Assembly: GCF_023716485.1 (NCBI RefSeq)
Contig: NZ_CP092418.1
Coordinates: forward strand, 248,001-312,000
From: Microbulbifer variabilis
GTDB lineage: Bacteria > Pseudomonadota > Gammaproteobacteria > Pseudomonadales > Cellvibrionaceae
Direction of reading: 5' to 3'
DNA length: 64,000 nt
Shown: positions 24,786-34,146 of the stretch, piece by piece
How the letters are laid out: every line of letters begins with the position of its first letter
How positions within the stretch are numbered: the first letter of the stretch is position 1
Program-made: the position numbers and the translations under genes
Notes under the pieces: model-generated
The model's input: only the letters and a program-made list of their open reading frames with translations
Databases searched by the model: none
Told to the model about the DNA's origin: nothing

Positions 24786-25865
24786 ATGTCTGATACCAAA
24801 CCGTCCGAATTGAAAAACGACCGCTTTCTCCGCGCCTTGTTGCGCCAGCCCGTGGATCGAACACCAGTGTGGATGATGCGCCAGGCGGGTCGCTACCTAC
24901 CCGAGTACCGCGCCAGCCGCGCCGAGGCTGGTAGTTTTATGGATCTATGCCGTAATACCGAATTGGCGTGCGAGGTCACTCTGCAGCCGTTGGAACGCTA
25001 CCCACTCGATGCGGCGATTTTATTCTCCGATATCCTCACCATCCCAGATGCTATGGGCCTTGGGCTCTATTTTGCCGAGGGCGAGGGGCCCAAATTCCAT
25101 AAGCCGCTGCGCACTGCCGCTGATATCGAGGCATTGGAAGTGGTGAACAGCGAACGGGATCTGGACTATGTGATGAATGCTGTGTCCACCATTCGCCGCG
25201 AGCTAAATGGTCGCGTGCCGCTGATCGGCTTCTCTGGCAGCCCCTGGACCCTGGCCACCTATATGATTGAGGGTGGCTCCAGCAAGGACTTTGCTCGCAG
25301 CAAAGAAATGCTCTACAACCGCCCCGAGCTGATGCACCAGCTACTGACCATACTCGCCGATTCGGTGACAGACTACCTGAATGCACAGATTCGCGCCGGT
25401 GCCCAGGCGGTACAAATTTTTGATACCTGGGGCGGCGCCTTGAGTCACCGCGCCTACCGCGAGTTCTCCCTGCAATATATGCAGCGTATTCTCAGCGGTC
25501 TGATCAAAGAGGCCGATGGCCGCCGGGTACCCGCTATCCTGTTCACCAAAGGGGGTGGTCAGTGGTTGGAAGCGATGGCGGATACCGGTGCTGATGCTCT
25601 GGGGCTCGATTGGACCACCGATATCGGCAGTGCCCGCGCCCAAGTTGGGAATCGCGTTGCCCTGCAGGGTAATCTGGATCCTTCCGTGCTCTACGCCAGT
25701 CCAGAGCGCATCCGCCAAGAAGTGGAAGCTGTGCTGCAGTCCTATGGCCAGGGTAGTGGCCATGTTTTCAACCTTGGCCACGGTATTACTCCGAAAGTAG
25801 ATCCGGCCCATGCCGGCGCCATGATCGAGGCAGTGGTAGAGCTTTCCGCAAAATATCACGTCTAA
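24786..25865 (+). CDS. hemE: Uroporphyrinogen decarboxylase
   Basis: Cytoplasmic enzyme that removes four carboxyl groups from uroporphyrinogen III to make coproporphyrinogen III in heme synthesis. Its 359 aa are the standard length. Conserved motifs include [16 protein letters not shown] near residue 26 (substrate-binding Arg residues), [13 protein letters not shown] with the catalytic Asp, [18 protein letters not shown], and [10 protein letters not shown]. The position after gltBD is the same as in Pseudomonas. A terminator upstream suggests its own promoter, but I could not assign one with confidence. Confidence 0.97.
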   Translation: MSDTKPSELKNDRFLRALLRQPVDRTPVWMMRQAGRYLPEYRASRAEAGSFMDLCRNTELACEVTLQPLERYPLDAAILFSDILTIPDAMGLGLYFAEGEGPKFHKPLRTAADIEALEVVNSERDLDYVMNAVSTIRRELNGRVPLIGFSGSPWTLATYMIEGGSSKDFARSKEMLYNRPELMHQLLTILADSVTDYLNAQIRAGAQAVQIFDTWGGALSHRAYREFSLQYMQRILSGLIKEADGRRVPAILFTKGGGQWLEAMADTGADALGLDWTTDIGSARAQVGNRVALQGNLDPSVLYASPERIRQEVEAVLQSYGQGSGHVFNLGHGITPKVDPAHAGAMIEAVVELSAKYHV

Positions 25866-26037
25866 CTGTGGCAACTAGTGTCTGAGTCTGTGAATACAGT
25901 CTCACTTTGTATAGGTGCTCGCCAATATCTGTCCGTGATATAAATGTGCGCTTGCCCGAGGGGGCCCGGATTTAGAAACGGGGCCCTTGCTGAGGGCAGT
26001 CTCCAAGCATTTACTACAGTGGTCGGTACCTCCCCAA

Positions 26038-27393
26038 GTGGCACTCGAACAGGCAAAAATTTCCGTCGGTGATCTCCAGCGCGGCATGTTTGTGTCCAGG
26101 CTAGACAAACCCTGGACACAGACTCCATTTGCCCTGCAGGGCTTTTATATCCGCGATTTGGAGGAGATTCGCCAACTACAGAAGTACTGCCGTTTTGTTT
26201 ATGTCGATGTGCACAAGACCGTAGGCAGTGCCGGTGTGACCTTGCGCCGTTTGATCGGCGCTAGTGGTGCAAGTGCTAAAGGGCATGGCCGAGCCGCCGT
26301 GCGCGTCACCATTCCCTGCCGCCCCGTTGCGGTCTCTCACAAGACTTACCCCCCCCCTCAGCCCGCTCAGCGCGAGGCAGGCAATGCGCGCAAGTTGCAC
26401 GGCCAGATATTGCGTGGCATGGGCGAAGTTATGGGGTTGGTAGCGAGCAATCGACCACTGCCGGTGCCACAGATGAACCGGGTGGTAGAGGATCTGGTTG
26501 AGAGTGTGCTGCGCAGCCCGGATGCTTTCGCCTGGTTGGCGCGAGTGCGAGACAGGGATGAACATACTTACAGTCACTCGGTACGCGCCAGTATTTGGGC
26601 GGTGCTGTTTGGCCGGCATATCGGCTTGGCGCGACATGAGTTGTTGCAGCTGGGGGTGGCCACCCTGTTAAAGGATGTGGGCAAGTTATCGATTCCCGCA
26701 GAAGTGCTGCAGATGCCCAAGCGCGACCCGCGCAGCGAGCTGGAGTATCGTAAATTTGTGCAACACAGCGTGCAGATGCTATCGGCAGACGCCCAGGTCG
26801 ACCCCCAGGTGATTGATATTGTGCGCGGTCATCGCGAGCGCCACGACGGCGGTGGTTATCCCGGTGGCTTGCGCGGTGACAAGATTCCCGTATTGGCGCG
26901 CATGTGCGGCATCGTTACTTTTTATGATGAAGCGACGAACCCCCGCGGCGCCAGCCAGCCCATAGCGCCTTCAAAGGCCGTGGCCGAACTCTATGACCTA
27001 CGTGGCATCGCCTACCAAGAACAGCTGGTCGTCGAATTTATTCAGGCGATAGGACTCTACCCCACCGGTACCCAGGTAGAGCTCTCCAGTGGCGAAGTGG
27101 GTGTAGTGGTGGAGCAGACCTATGACCGGCGTTTGCGCCCCAAGGTGATGATTGTGCTGGATGCGCACAAGCGCCAGCTGAGTAAACCGCGCCTGTTTGA
27201 CCTGGCGGCTGCAGAGGATCGTGCAGAAAAGCTGATTGAGCGTGGCAAGATGCGCCCGGAGGAAAAGGTCAGCATAGTGCGGGATATAGAGCCAGGGGCT
27301 TATCCGGAGGTGAATACCTCGGCGGTGCGAGACGATTACCTTTTCAATAGTGGTGGGCAGCTGTCCCGCTTTTTCTCGCGCCTGGCGAGATAG
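26038..27393 (+). CDS. DUF3391 / HD-GYP-like protein with altered metal ligands
   Basis: HD-GYP proteins of this architecture usually hydrolyse cyclic di-GMP. An N-terminal DUF3391 domain (residues about 5-80, ISVGDLQRGMFVSRLDKPW) precedes an HD-GYP domain from about residue 140. The GTG at 26038 places DUF3391 at the N-terminus as in relatives. A TTG at 25987 would add 17 residues, and neither start has a clear ribosome site. Glu175 and His180 in DEHTYSHS and the HDGGGYP motif (269-275) are present. The central HD pair reads Lys212-Asp213 (LLKDVGKL instead of LLHDIGK), and the usual HHE reads His265-Arg266-Glu267. Two expected metal ligands are therefore changed, so phosphodiesterase activity is doubtful and the protein may be a c-di-GMP effector or non-catalytic. 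Confidence 0.85.
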   Translation: MALEQAKISVGDLQRGMFVSRLDKPWTQTPFALQGFYIRDLEEIRQLQKYCRFVYVDVHKTVGSAGVTLRRLIGASGASAKGHGRAAVRVTIPCRPVAVSHKTYPPPQPAQREAGNARKLHGQILRGMGEVMGLVASNRPLPVPQMNRVVEDLVESVLRSPDAFAWLARVRDRDEHTYSHSVRASIWAVLFGRHIGLARHELLQLGVATLLKDVGKLSIPAEVLQMPKRDPRSELEYRKFVQHSVQMLSADAQVDPQVIDIVRGHRERHDGGGYPGGLRGDKIPVLARMCGIVTFYDEATNPRGASQPIAPSKAVAELYDLRGIAYQEQLVVEFIQAIGLYPTGTQVELSSGEVGVVVEQTYDRRLRPKVMIVLDAHKRQLSKPRLFDLAAAEDRAEKLIERGKMRPEEKVSIVRDIEPGAYPEVNTSAVRDDYLFNSGGQLSRFFSRLAR

Positions 27394-27414
27394 TTTATTC
27401 TCGAGGGAAGCCTT

Positions 27415-27439
27415 GAGAGCGGCGTAACTTACCGCTCTC
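27415..27439. terminator. Hairpin between convergent genes
   Basis: GAGAGCGG (27415-27422) pairs with CCGCTCTC (27432-27439) around a 9-nt loop. It lies between the HD-GYP gene and psd, which converge. No T run follows on either strand, so it may be a weak or factor-assisted terminator. Confidence 0.5.
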
Positions 27440-27447
27440 CCGAAGAA

Positions 27448-28311
27448 TTAGCCGGCGTCAGCTATCATGCTGCCGAAATACTCACCCATACGCACAGGGG
27501 TTTCCGCCTCAAGGCTGTCCAGCCAGCGCACTTGATCCGCCCCAAACAACATGACGACTGTGGAGCCCAATTTAAAGCGACCCATCTCCTCGCCTTTTCG
27601 CAGGTGAATCGGTGCATTCTCAAGATAGTTGGTGGTGCGCACATCGCGAGTATGGGGCGCCACCTGGCCGGCCCAAACAGTCTCGATTCCGGCAACGATC
27701 ATGGCACCAACCAAAATCATGGCCATGGGTCCGGCTTCAGTATCGAATACGCACACCAGGCGCTCGTTGCGGGCGAACAGGCGCGGTACGTTTTCGGCGG
27801 TTACGGTGTTGACCGAGAACAGTTGGCCCGGCACATAAGTCATGCTGCGCAGGGTGCCGTCGATAGGCATATGTACCCGGTGGTAATCCTTGGGTGACAG
27901 GTACACGGTGGCGAAGTGGCCATCGTCAAACTGGGCCGCCAATTCCGGGTCACCACCCACCAATTCCAGCAAGCTGTAGTCGTGCCCCTTGGCCTGGAAC
28001 ACACGGCCATTGTGGATAGCACCGAGCTGACTGATGGCGCCATCTGCGGGACAGGCCAGGCTACCCTCGCTACTGACAATCGGGCGTGCGCCCTCTTTGA
28101 GTTCGCGGGTAAAAAAGTCGTTGAAGGTGCGATAAGCGGTGCAATCGGTCTCTTTGGCCTCCTGCATATCGACACCGTACTTCTCGACAAACCAGCGGGT
28201 GAAAGGGTCTTTGATCGACTTGATCTCGGTGTTCGCCAGCCAGCCCGCAGCGCGGGAAAGAGCGTGTTGCGGAGTCAGGTATTGCAGGGTGGTAAAGAGT
28301 TTTGGATTCAT
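27448..28311 (-). CDS. psd: Phosphatidylserine decarboxylase proenzyme
   Basis: Makes phosphatidylethanolamine from phosphatidylserine at the inner membrane. The product of 287 aa starts MNPKLFTTLQYLTPQHALSR, like the Pseudomonas enzyme; a start further upstream would overlap the preceding gene and lacks family support. The self-cleavage site LGST is at residues 248-251 in FKLGSTVVMLF, so Ser250 becomes the pyruvoyl group of the alpha chain. A conserved CPADGAISQLG segment and the YLSPKDYHRVHMP motif are present. It lies 29 bp downstream of the sulfurtransferase gene on the same strand. Confidence 0.96.
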   Translation of the reverse strand: MNPKLFTTLQYLTPQHALSRAAGWLANTEIKSIKDPFTRWFVEKYGVDMQEAKETDCTAYRTFNDFFTRELKEGARPIVSSEGSLACPADGAISQLGAIHNGRVFQAKGHDYSLLELVGGDPELAAQFDDGHFATVYLSPKDYHRVHMPIDGTLRSMTYVPGQLFSVNTVTAENVPRLFARNERLVCVFDTEAGPMAMILVGAMIVAGIETVWAGQVAPHTRDVRTTNYLENAPIHLRKGEEMGRFKLGSTVVMLFGADQVRWLDSLEAETPVRMGEYFGSMIADAG

Positions 28312-28340
28312 ACGGGTACAACGTTTTCCGGTAATACTTA

Positions 28341-29132
28341 CTATTCGACGGGCGTATTGGGCAGGTTGCCCCACTCACTCCAGGAGCCTGGGTAGGCGCG
28401 AATATCAAAACCCAGGGACTTACCCACCAACCAGGTAAAACCAGAGCGGTGATGACTTTGGCAGTGGGTGACGATTTTATGTTTTTCATTGATGCCGAGC
28501 TTGGCGAGTAGCTCGCGCGCATCGGTGCGGATACGCAGGTCGCGCTGAGGGTCCATCAGCTGGGTCCACTCGCAGTTGATTGCGCCGGGAATATGACCGC
28601 CCTTGGTAGCCAAGACCCTTTCTCCACTGTACTCCTGGGGGGAACGGGCATCCCAAACGAGGAAGTCGGGGTTGCCAAGATACTCCTGGATTTCTCGGGC
28701 ACTCATGGCAGCATCGGTATCGATCGAGACTTCGATATCGCTTGGGGTAACCTGTGGTTCTTCAGTGGTCAGTGGTAACCCGGCACCGCGCCAAGCGTGC
28801 ATACCACCGTTTAAGTAGCTGTAATTGCGGTGGCCAATACTCTCCAGGGTCCACAGGAGGCGTCCGGCCCAGCCGCCGCCTTCATCATCACAGGCCACTA
28901 CATGGGTTTCCGGGCGCAGGCCAATAGCGCGAAAAACTCGGGTCAGCTGCTCGGAGCTGGGGAGTTTACCCGGCGCAGGGGCAGTACCCGCCATCAATGC
29001 CTGAAATGGTAGGTGCAGGGCGCCGGGGATGTGTCCGTTCAAGTAATTTTGCAGGGAGCTGAGGTCGACAACCAATAGCTCTTCATGCTCCAGCTCGGCG
29101 GCGAGCTCTTCCGCCTCAATAATCAGGTTCAA
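28341..29132 (-). CDS. Tandem-rhodanese sulfurtransferase
   Basis: Likely thiosulfate or 3-mercaptopyruvate sulfurtransferase, 263 aa. Two rhodanese domains are present, at about 10-125 and 145-255. The first has Asp in place of the active Cys (VVACDDEGGGWAGRLLW), as is normal for such tandem enzymes. The second carries catalytic Cys224 in THCQSHHRSG. The loop CQSHHRSG is not the CGSGVTA of mercaptopyruvate enzymes, so a rhodanese specificity is more likely. The start is a TTG overlapping the rsgA stop (TTGA), which implies coupling. psd follows on the same strand. Confidence 0.9.
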   Translation of the reverse strand: MNLIIEAEELAAELEHEELLVVDLSSLQNYLNGHIPGALHLPFQALMAGTAPAPGKLPSSEQLTRVFRAIGLRPETHVVACDDEGGGWAGRLLWTLESIGHRNYSYLNGGMHAWRGAGLPLTTEEPQVTPSDIEVSIDTDAAMSAREIQEYLGNPDFLVWDARSPQEYSGERVLATKGGHIPGAINCEWTQLMDPQRDLRIRTDARELLAKLGINEKHKIVTHCQSHHRSGFTWLVGKSLGFDIRAYPGSWSEWGNLPNTPVE

Positions 29133-30169
29133 AATTTATTCTCCGATTCCAGGCTGTTGCGCAGGTGTAAAAAGCTGTTCATACGGCGCTCACTGATGTC
29201 GCCGTTGGCCAGTGCTTCGCGAATGGCACAGCCGGGTTCGCCCTGATGGTTGCAGTCGCGAAAGCGGCAGTGGCCGATAAAGGGGCGGAATTCCACAAAC
29301 CCTTCCAGTAGCGCGGCCTCCTCCATATGCCAGAGACCAAACTCGCGGATGCCGGGAGAGTCTATCAGATCGCCTCCGCTGGGCAGGTGAAACAGTTCCG
29401 CTGCGGTGGTGGTGTGGGTGCCCTTCAGGGTTGCCTCGGACAGGGCGCCGGTACGGGCGCCGGCACTCGGTAGCAGGGCGTTGACCAGTGAAGATTTACC
29501 CACGCCGGACTGCCCGACAAAGACGCTGCTGCCCTTGGCCAGGGTCTCGAGTAGTTGTGGCAGGCCCTCGCCGGTTTTAGTGGAAAGGCGCAGTACTGGG
29601 TAGCCGAGGTCGGGGTAGGGGGCCAGTAGGGTATCCAGTGCCTGGCGGTTGCCATCGTCGATCAGGTCGATCTTGTTCAGCAGCAGGATTGGCGCTATAC
29701 CGGTGGTCTCTGCGGCGACCAGGTAGCGGTCGATGGCATTAGCGAAGGGCTCCGGGTAGGGGGCTATAACAATCACAATGCGGTCGATATTGGCTGCTAC
29801 GGTTTTCAGGTCGCCGTAGCGATCAGGGCGCTGCAGCTCTGAGTTGCGCGGCAACCGCGCACCCACAACCCCATAGCCGCCATCGCTATCACTAGTGGCG
29901 GGACGCCAAGCGACGCGATCGCCGGTTACCAGGGTATCGATATTGGCACGCATGTGGCAGCGTTGGCGCAGGGAAGCATCGCTCTCACTTTCCACCAAAA
30001 TTTGGGTGCCATAGTTGGCGATGACAAGACCGGTCTGTTCCTGGCCCAGTTGACCGTCGTCCAGAGCTTGTTCTGCGGACTCTTCGCGCTTGCGCGCGCG
30101 GGCCTCACGCTCCTGCTGGATCTTGGCGACGCGCCACTGTTGGCGGCGGTTTAATTTGCGTTTACTCAT
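29129..30169 (-). CDS. rsgA: Small-ribosomal-subunit biogenesis GTPase RsgA
   Basis: Circularly permuted GTPase that checks late maturation of the 30S subunit. The product is 346 aa. A basic N-terminal tail leads to an OB-fold (about 45-110). The G domain shows the permuted order: NKIDLID (G4), then [15 protein letters not shown] (G1), then [10 protein letters not shown] (G3). The C-terminal zinc site is in [14 protein letters not shown]. It is the first gene of the minus-strand rsgA-sulfurtransferase-psd cluster and is divergent from orn, as in many gammaproteobacteria. Confidence 0.96.
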   Translation of the reverse strand: MSKRKLNRRQQWRVAKIQQEREARARKREESAEQALDDGQLGQEQTGLVIANYGTQILVESESDASLRQRCHMRANIDTLVTGDRVAWRPATSDSDGGYGVVGARLPRNSELQRPDRYGDLKTVAANIDRIVIVIAPYPEPFANAIDRYLVAAETTGIAPILLLNKIDLIDDGNRQALDTLLAPYPDLGYPVLRLSTKTGEGLPQLLETLAKGSSVFVGQSGVGKSSLVNALLPSAGARTGALSEATLKGTHTTTAAELFHLPSGGDLIDSPGIREFGLWHMEEAALLEGFVEFRPFIGHCRFRDCNHQGEPGCAIREALANGDISERRMNSFLHLRNSLESENKF

Positions 30170-30255
30170 GCACTGGCACCTGGAGATTAGCGGCGGATTA
30201 TAGCCATTGCCGGGTAGTTGCGGTAACTTGCGCGGAAAGTTTGAGGAGACCCGCT

Positions 30256-30798
30256 GTGGATCAGAACAACCTGATCTGGATAGATCTGGAGATGACCGGC
30301 CTCGATCCGGAAAAAGAGCGCATTATCGAAATCGCCACCATTGTGACCGATTCGCGGCTGAATGTGCTCGCCGAAGGCCCGGCGATGGTGATTCACCAGA
30401 GTAATGCCCTGCTGGATGCCATGGACGACTGGAACACCGAGCAGCACGGCGGTTCTGGTTTGGTGGCAAAGGTAAAGGAGTCGAATATATCCGAGCGGGA
30501 AGCGGAGCGAGAGACCCTGGAGTTCCTGCGCCACTGGGTGCCGGAGGGTGCCTCGCCCATGTGCGGTAACTCTATCGGCCAGGACCGTCGCTTCTTGGTC
30601 AAATATATGCCGCAGCTGGAATCTTACTTCCACTACCGTAATCTGGATGTGAGCTCGGTGAAAGAGCTGGCCAGGCGCTGGCGTCCGGATGTGTTGAATG
30701 GGGTGAAAAAACACAGTAGCCATTTGGCTCTAGACGACATTCGCGATTCTATCGAAGAGTTGCGCCACTACCGCGAGACCTTCTTTCGCCTTAGTTAA
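30256..30798 (+). CDS. orn: Oligoribonuclease
   Basis: 3'-5' exoribonuclease of the DEDDh family that degrades short RNAs, including pGpG from cyclic di-GMP breakdown. The GTG at 30256 is preferred because GAGGAG (30243-30248) lies 7 nt upstream and gives [20 protein letters not shown], the normal N-terminus; a TTG at 30241 would place the start before the ribosome site. The length is 180 aa. Catalytic residues are seen in WIDLEMTGL (Asp, Glu), [10 protein letters not shown] (Asp) and [12 protein letters not shown] (His, Asp). It is divergent from rsgA. Confidence 0.97.
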   Translation: MDQNNLIWIDLEMTGLDPEKERIIEIATIVTDSRLNVLAEGPAMVIHQSNALLDAMDDWNTEQHGGSGLVAKVKESNISEREAERETLEFLRHWVPEGASPMCGNSIGQDRRFLVKYMPQLESYFHYRNLDVSSVKELARRWRPDVLNGVKKHSSHLALDDIRDSIEELRHYRETFFRLS

Positions 30799-30879
30799 GC
30801 TTCCGACTTAGCGGAGCACTCGGCCGATTAGAGCCTCTTTTCTGCTGCCCCGACTCTTTTCTGTGCCTCGTTCAGGGGC

Positions 30880-31983
30880 TCAGGTTACGCGTTTGATCTT
30901 GCGTTTGCGTTTGCGTCCACTGCGTAGCCGCGCCAGGGCCCAATCGATATGCTCCAGCACCAGAGGCGTGGCCGTTTGCCGCGATTGTTCCAGGCTTTCG
31001 AATACCTCCTCGCTGGCCGCGCCGTTGCCGAGCGCCACCGCCAGGTTGCGCTGCCAGCGCTCGTAGCCGATACGGCGGATTGGCGAGCCCTCTGTCTTGC
31101 GCAAAAACTCCTCCTCGCTCCAGTTGAACAGCGCTAATAGCTCGCCGTTGTCGAGGCCGTGGCGCGGGTGGAAGTCCTGCTCTGCGGTGGGTTTGGCGAA
31201 CTTGTTCCAGGGGCAGATTGTCTGGCAATCGTCGCAGCCGAAAACTCGATTGCCGATGGGCTCGCGGAATTCCTCCGGAATCGGCCCCTTGTTTTCGATG
31301 GTTAGGTAAGAGATACAGCGCCCGGCATCTAAGGTGCGCGGGCCGATAAAGGCATCGGTTGGGCAGACTTTAAGGCAGGCCACGCAATCGCCGCACTCGT
31401 CGGCAAAATCTCCCTCATCGACAGGCAAGGGCAGATTGGTATAGATCTCGCCGAGGAAGAAAAAAGAGCCAGCTTTGGAATTGATCAGCAGACAGTTCTT
31501 GCCGACCCAGCCGAGGCCGGCCTTGCGCGCCAGAGCGCGTTCCATTACCGGTGCGCTGTCGGTAAAGGCGCGACCCTTGGAATCGATACCCTGTTCGGCA
31601 CAGAAGGCATCGATCTTCTTGGCCAGGCTGGCCAGGCGCTTGCGAATCAGCTTGTGGTAGTCGCGACCATTGGCGTAACGGGAGACATAGGCCTTACTGG
31701 AATCCTTGAGCACTTTGATCGGCTGGGTATCCGGTGGCAGGTAGTCCAGGCGCACACTGATGGCGCGCACGGTTCCCTCTTCCAGTAGTGCCGGGCGCCA
31801 GCGCTTTTCCCCGTGGGCGCCCATCCACTCCATATCCGCGTGGTAGCCCTTATCGATCCAAGCGCGCAGGCGCTCACCGTCCTCCTCCAGCTGGCAGTCG
31901 GTGATACCAACCTGCTGGAAGCCCAGCTCCCGTCCCCAGAGTTTGATCAGGTCGGCTAATTCGGCGAGCAGTGATTCGGTCAT
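30880..31983 (-). CDS. queG: Epoxyqueuosine reductase
   Basis: Cobalamin- and Fe-S-dependent enzyme for the last step of queuosine tRNA modification. The start ATG at 31983 gives MTESLLAELADLIKLWGREL and 367 aa; an upstream extension has no family support. Two 4Fe-4S cluster motifs are visible: CGDCVACLKVCP and, with separate cysteines, CISYLTIENKG followed by FGCDDCQTICPWN. The C-terminal HEAT-like region ends in an unusually basic tail (RKRKRKIKR). orn converges on it without a clear terminator between them. Confidence 0.95.
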   Translation of the reverse strand: MTESLLAELADLIKLWGRELGFQQVGITDCQLEEDGERLRAWIDKGYHADMEWMGAHGEKRWRPALLEEGTVRAISVRLDYLPPDTQPIKVLKDSSKAYVSRYANGRDYHKLIRKRLASLAKKIDAFCAEQGIDSKGRAFTDSAPVMERALARKAGLGWVGKNCLLINSKAGSFFFLGEIYTNLPLPVDEGDFADECGDCVACLKVCPTDAFIGPRTLDAGRCISYLTIENKGPIPEEFREPIGNRVFGCDDCQTICPWNKFAKPTAEQDFHPRHGLDNGELLALFNWSEEEFLRKTEGSPIRRIGYERWQRNLAVALGNGAASEEVFESLEQSRQTATPLVLEHIDWALARLRSGRKRKRKIKRVT

Positions 31984-32117
31984 AGATAAAGCGGCTCGAT
32001 ATCCCATGCAAGCACAATGACTGGCCGGGGCGGTATACTTTGCTGTCAGTGCAAGTGGCAGCGATACAATCGCCCATTTTGCCACAGATGACATCTTCAC
32101 CACATTGCGGGAGCCGC

Positions 32118-33599
32118 ATGGATACGCCACAACCTTTGTACAGTGCCGAATCGGTACGGGAACTCGACCGACAAACAATCGCCGCGCTGGAAATTCCTTC
32201 GATACAGCTGATGAAGCGCGCGGCCCGCGCTGCTTTCATCCATTTACGCGCCCGCTGGGCAGATATCGGCCGCATCCAGGTATTTTGTGGCGGTGGCAAC
32301 AATGGCGGTGATGGCTATGTGATTGCGGCTCTGGCCGCGCAGAAGAAGATACCGGTGACGGTGTTTGCCTGTACTGACCCCGAACTCTTGAAGGGCGATG
32401 CCCGCGAGGCCTATGCCTACGCCGTTCGCGAAGGCGTTCAGGTGCTGACCTCGCTGACCGAGCTGGACAGTGCCGATGGTAACACCCTGATCGTGGATGC
32501 ACTGCTGGGGACAGGGTTTAGCGGTGAATTGCGTCAGGATGTTGCTCATGCCATAGAGCGAATTCGCAAGAGTCCCGGTCCGGTTTTTTCCGTGGATATT
32601 CCCTCGGGCCTGAGTGCCGATAGTGGCAGCGCCGATCTGGCCGTTCAAGCCAATATGACTGTGACCTTTATCGGTCGCAAGCTGGGCCTCTACTGTGGGC
32701 GTGGCCCGGCGCTTTGTGGCGAGGTGATCTTTGCCGATCTGGGTGCCCCCGCACCGATTTATCAAGCAGTAGAGCCCCTGGCGCAACGGTTTGAGCGCTC
32801 CAGCCTGAAACGCCTGCCCGAGCGTGCTGCGGACAGCTACAAAAATATGTTTGGCCATATTTTGATAGTCGGTGGCGACAGCGGTTTCGGTGGCGCAGCG
32901 CTGATGGCGGCGCAGTCCTCTGCACGCAGTGGTGCTGGTCTGATCTCCCTGGCAACCCGCCCGGAACACTTAACTGCCGCTTTGACCCGTTGCCCCGAGG
33001 TCATGGCTCATCCGGTTATTTCTGGCCAGGAACTGGAACCACTTTTAGAGGGGCCCGATGTCATCGCAGTGGGCCCGGGTCTTGGCCGCTCTCCCTGGAG
33101 CGAACAGTTACTGGCTCGCGCTGGCCGCGCTCAGGTGCCGCTGGTGGTGGATGCGGATGCACTGAATATCCTCGCCGTCGGGCGGGTACTCGCTGGTGTA
33201 AAACGCGATGATTGGGTGCTGACGCCCCATGTCGGCGAGGCGGCGCGCCTGCTCGGCTGCAATACCGCCGAGGTACTGGCAGATCCCCGCGCGGCGGCGG
33301 TGGCAGTTCAGCAGAAATTCAGTGGTGTGGTGATACTAAAAGGCGCCGGTACTCTGATTGCCCACGAAGGCGGTGTCGATCTGATCAACAGCGGTAATCC
33401 GGGTATGGCCTCGGGAGGCATGGGGGACCTGCTCACCGGAATAGTGGCGGCCTTGATCGGTCAGCACCTGCCTTTGGTAGATGCAGCGCGCCTGGCAGTT
33501 TGGCTGCATGGCGAAGCGGGTAACCGCGCCACGGAGGATGGTCAGCGCGGTTTGTTGGCTACAGATTTATTGCCCTGGATTCGACGGTTGGTGGACTGA
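32118..33599 (+). CDS. nnr: Bifunctional NAD(P)H-hydrate epimerase / ADP-dependent dehydratase
   Basis: Repairs damaged NAD(P)HX. The ATG at 32118 has GGGAG nearby and gives MDTPQPLYSAESVRELDRQ, 493 aa, close to the family length. The N-terminal YjeF epimerase domain (about 1-215) has GGGNNGGDGYVIA, VDALLGTGFSGELR and DIPSGLSADSG. The C-terminal ribokinase-like dehydratase domain (about 230-490) has DADALNIL and NPGMASGGMGDLLTGIVAAL. It is divergent from queG and begins the block nnr-tsaE-amiB-mutL; tsaE starts 2 bp after its stop. Confidence 0.95.
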   Translation: MDTPQPLYSAESVRELDRQTIAALEIPSIQLMKRAARAAFIHLRARWADIGRIQVFCGGGNNGGDGYVIAALAAQKKIPVTVFACTDPELLKGDAREAYAYAVREGVQVLTSLTELDSADGNTLIVDALLGTGFSGELRQDVAHAIERIRKSPGPVFSVDIPSGLSADSGSADLAVQANMTVTFIGRKLGLYCGRGPALCGEVIFADLGAPAPIYQAVEPLAQRFERSSLKRLPERAADSYKNMFGHILIVGGDSGFGGAALMAAQSSARSGAGLISLATRPEHLTAALTRCPEVMAHPVISGQELEPLLEGPDVIAVGPGLGRSPWSEQLLARAGRAQVPLVVDADALNILAVGRVLAGVKRDDWVLTPHVGEAARLLGCNTAEVLADPRAAAVAVQQKFSGVVILKGAGTLIAHEGGVDLINSGNPGMASGGMGDLLTGIVAALIGQHLPLVDAARLAVWLHGEAGNRATEDGQRGLLATDLLPWIRRLVD

Positions 33600-33601
33600 T
33601 A

Positions 33602-34090
33602 GTGAGTGAACTGAAATTGCATTTAGCGGACGAAGAGGCAACGGTGGCCGGCGGCGAAGCGCTGGGCCGCGCCTGCTTGGCCAGTGGCCTACAGCAGGGG
33701 CTCACCCTGTACCTGAATGGCCAGCTGGGCGCTGGCAAGACCACCTTTTGTCGCGGAGTGTTGAGTGCCTTCGGGCACCAGGGCGCGGTGAAAAGTCCTA
33801 CCTATACCCTGGTGGAGCCCTACGAACTCGGCCCCCAGCGAGTATATCACTTCGACCTCTATCGCCTGGGAGATGCCGAGGAGTTGGAGTTTATGGGGGT
33901 GCGGGACTATTTCGCCACGCATAGCCTGAGCCTGGTGGAATGGCCGGAACGAGGCGCTGGCGTTTTACCTGAACCGGACTTGGAGTTGACTCTGCAAGTA
34001 CCGGATAGCGGCCGCCAGCTGCTGTTGAATACCCATTCCAAACAGGGAGAAGCGGTACTCGATACTCTGGCAAAGATGCTAAATAAATAG
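33602..34090 (+). CDS. tsaE: tRNA threonylcarbamoyladenosine ATPase TsaE
   Basis: ATPase partner of TsaB and TsaD in making t6A at position 37 of ANN-decoding tRNAs. The protein has 162 aa and a GTG start immediately after nnr. The Walker A motif is GQLGAGKTTFCRG (residues about 41-53). The conserved KSPTYTLVEPYEL and YHFDLYRLGDAEELEFMG segments follow, and LVEWPERG is the usual C-terminal signature. amiB follows after 56 bp. Confidence 0.96.
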   Translation: MSELKLHLADEEATVAGGEALGRACLASGLQQGLTLYLNGQLGAGKTTFCRGVLSAFGHQGAVKSPTYTLVEPYELGPQRVYHFDLYRLGDAEELEFMGVRDYFATHSLSLVEWPERGAGVLPEPDLELTLQVPDSGRQLLLNTHSKQGEAVLDTLAKMLNK

Positions 34091-34146
34091 CAATTGGCCT
34101 GGATTCAGGGATGTGTAAAAACAATAAGTGAAAGGGTTGGGAAGTA

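Noticed and set aside
25970..25992. GGGCCC repeats before the HD-GYP gene as a hemE terminator
   Set aside because: The two GGGCCC blocks are each self-complementary and pair only imperfectly with each other; no T tract follows.
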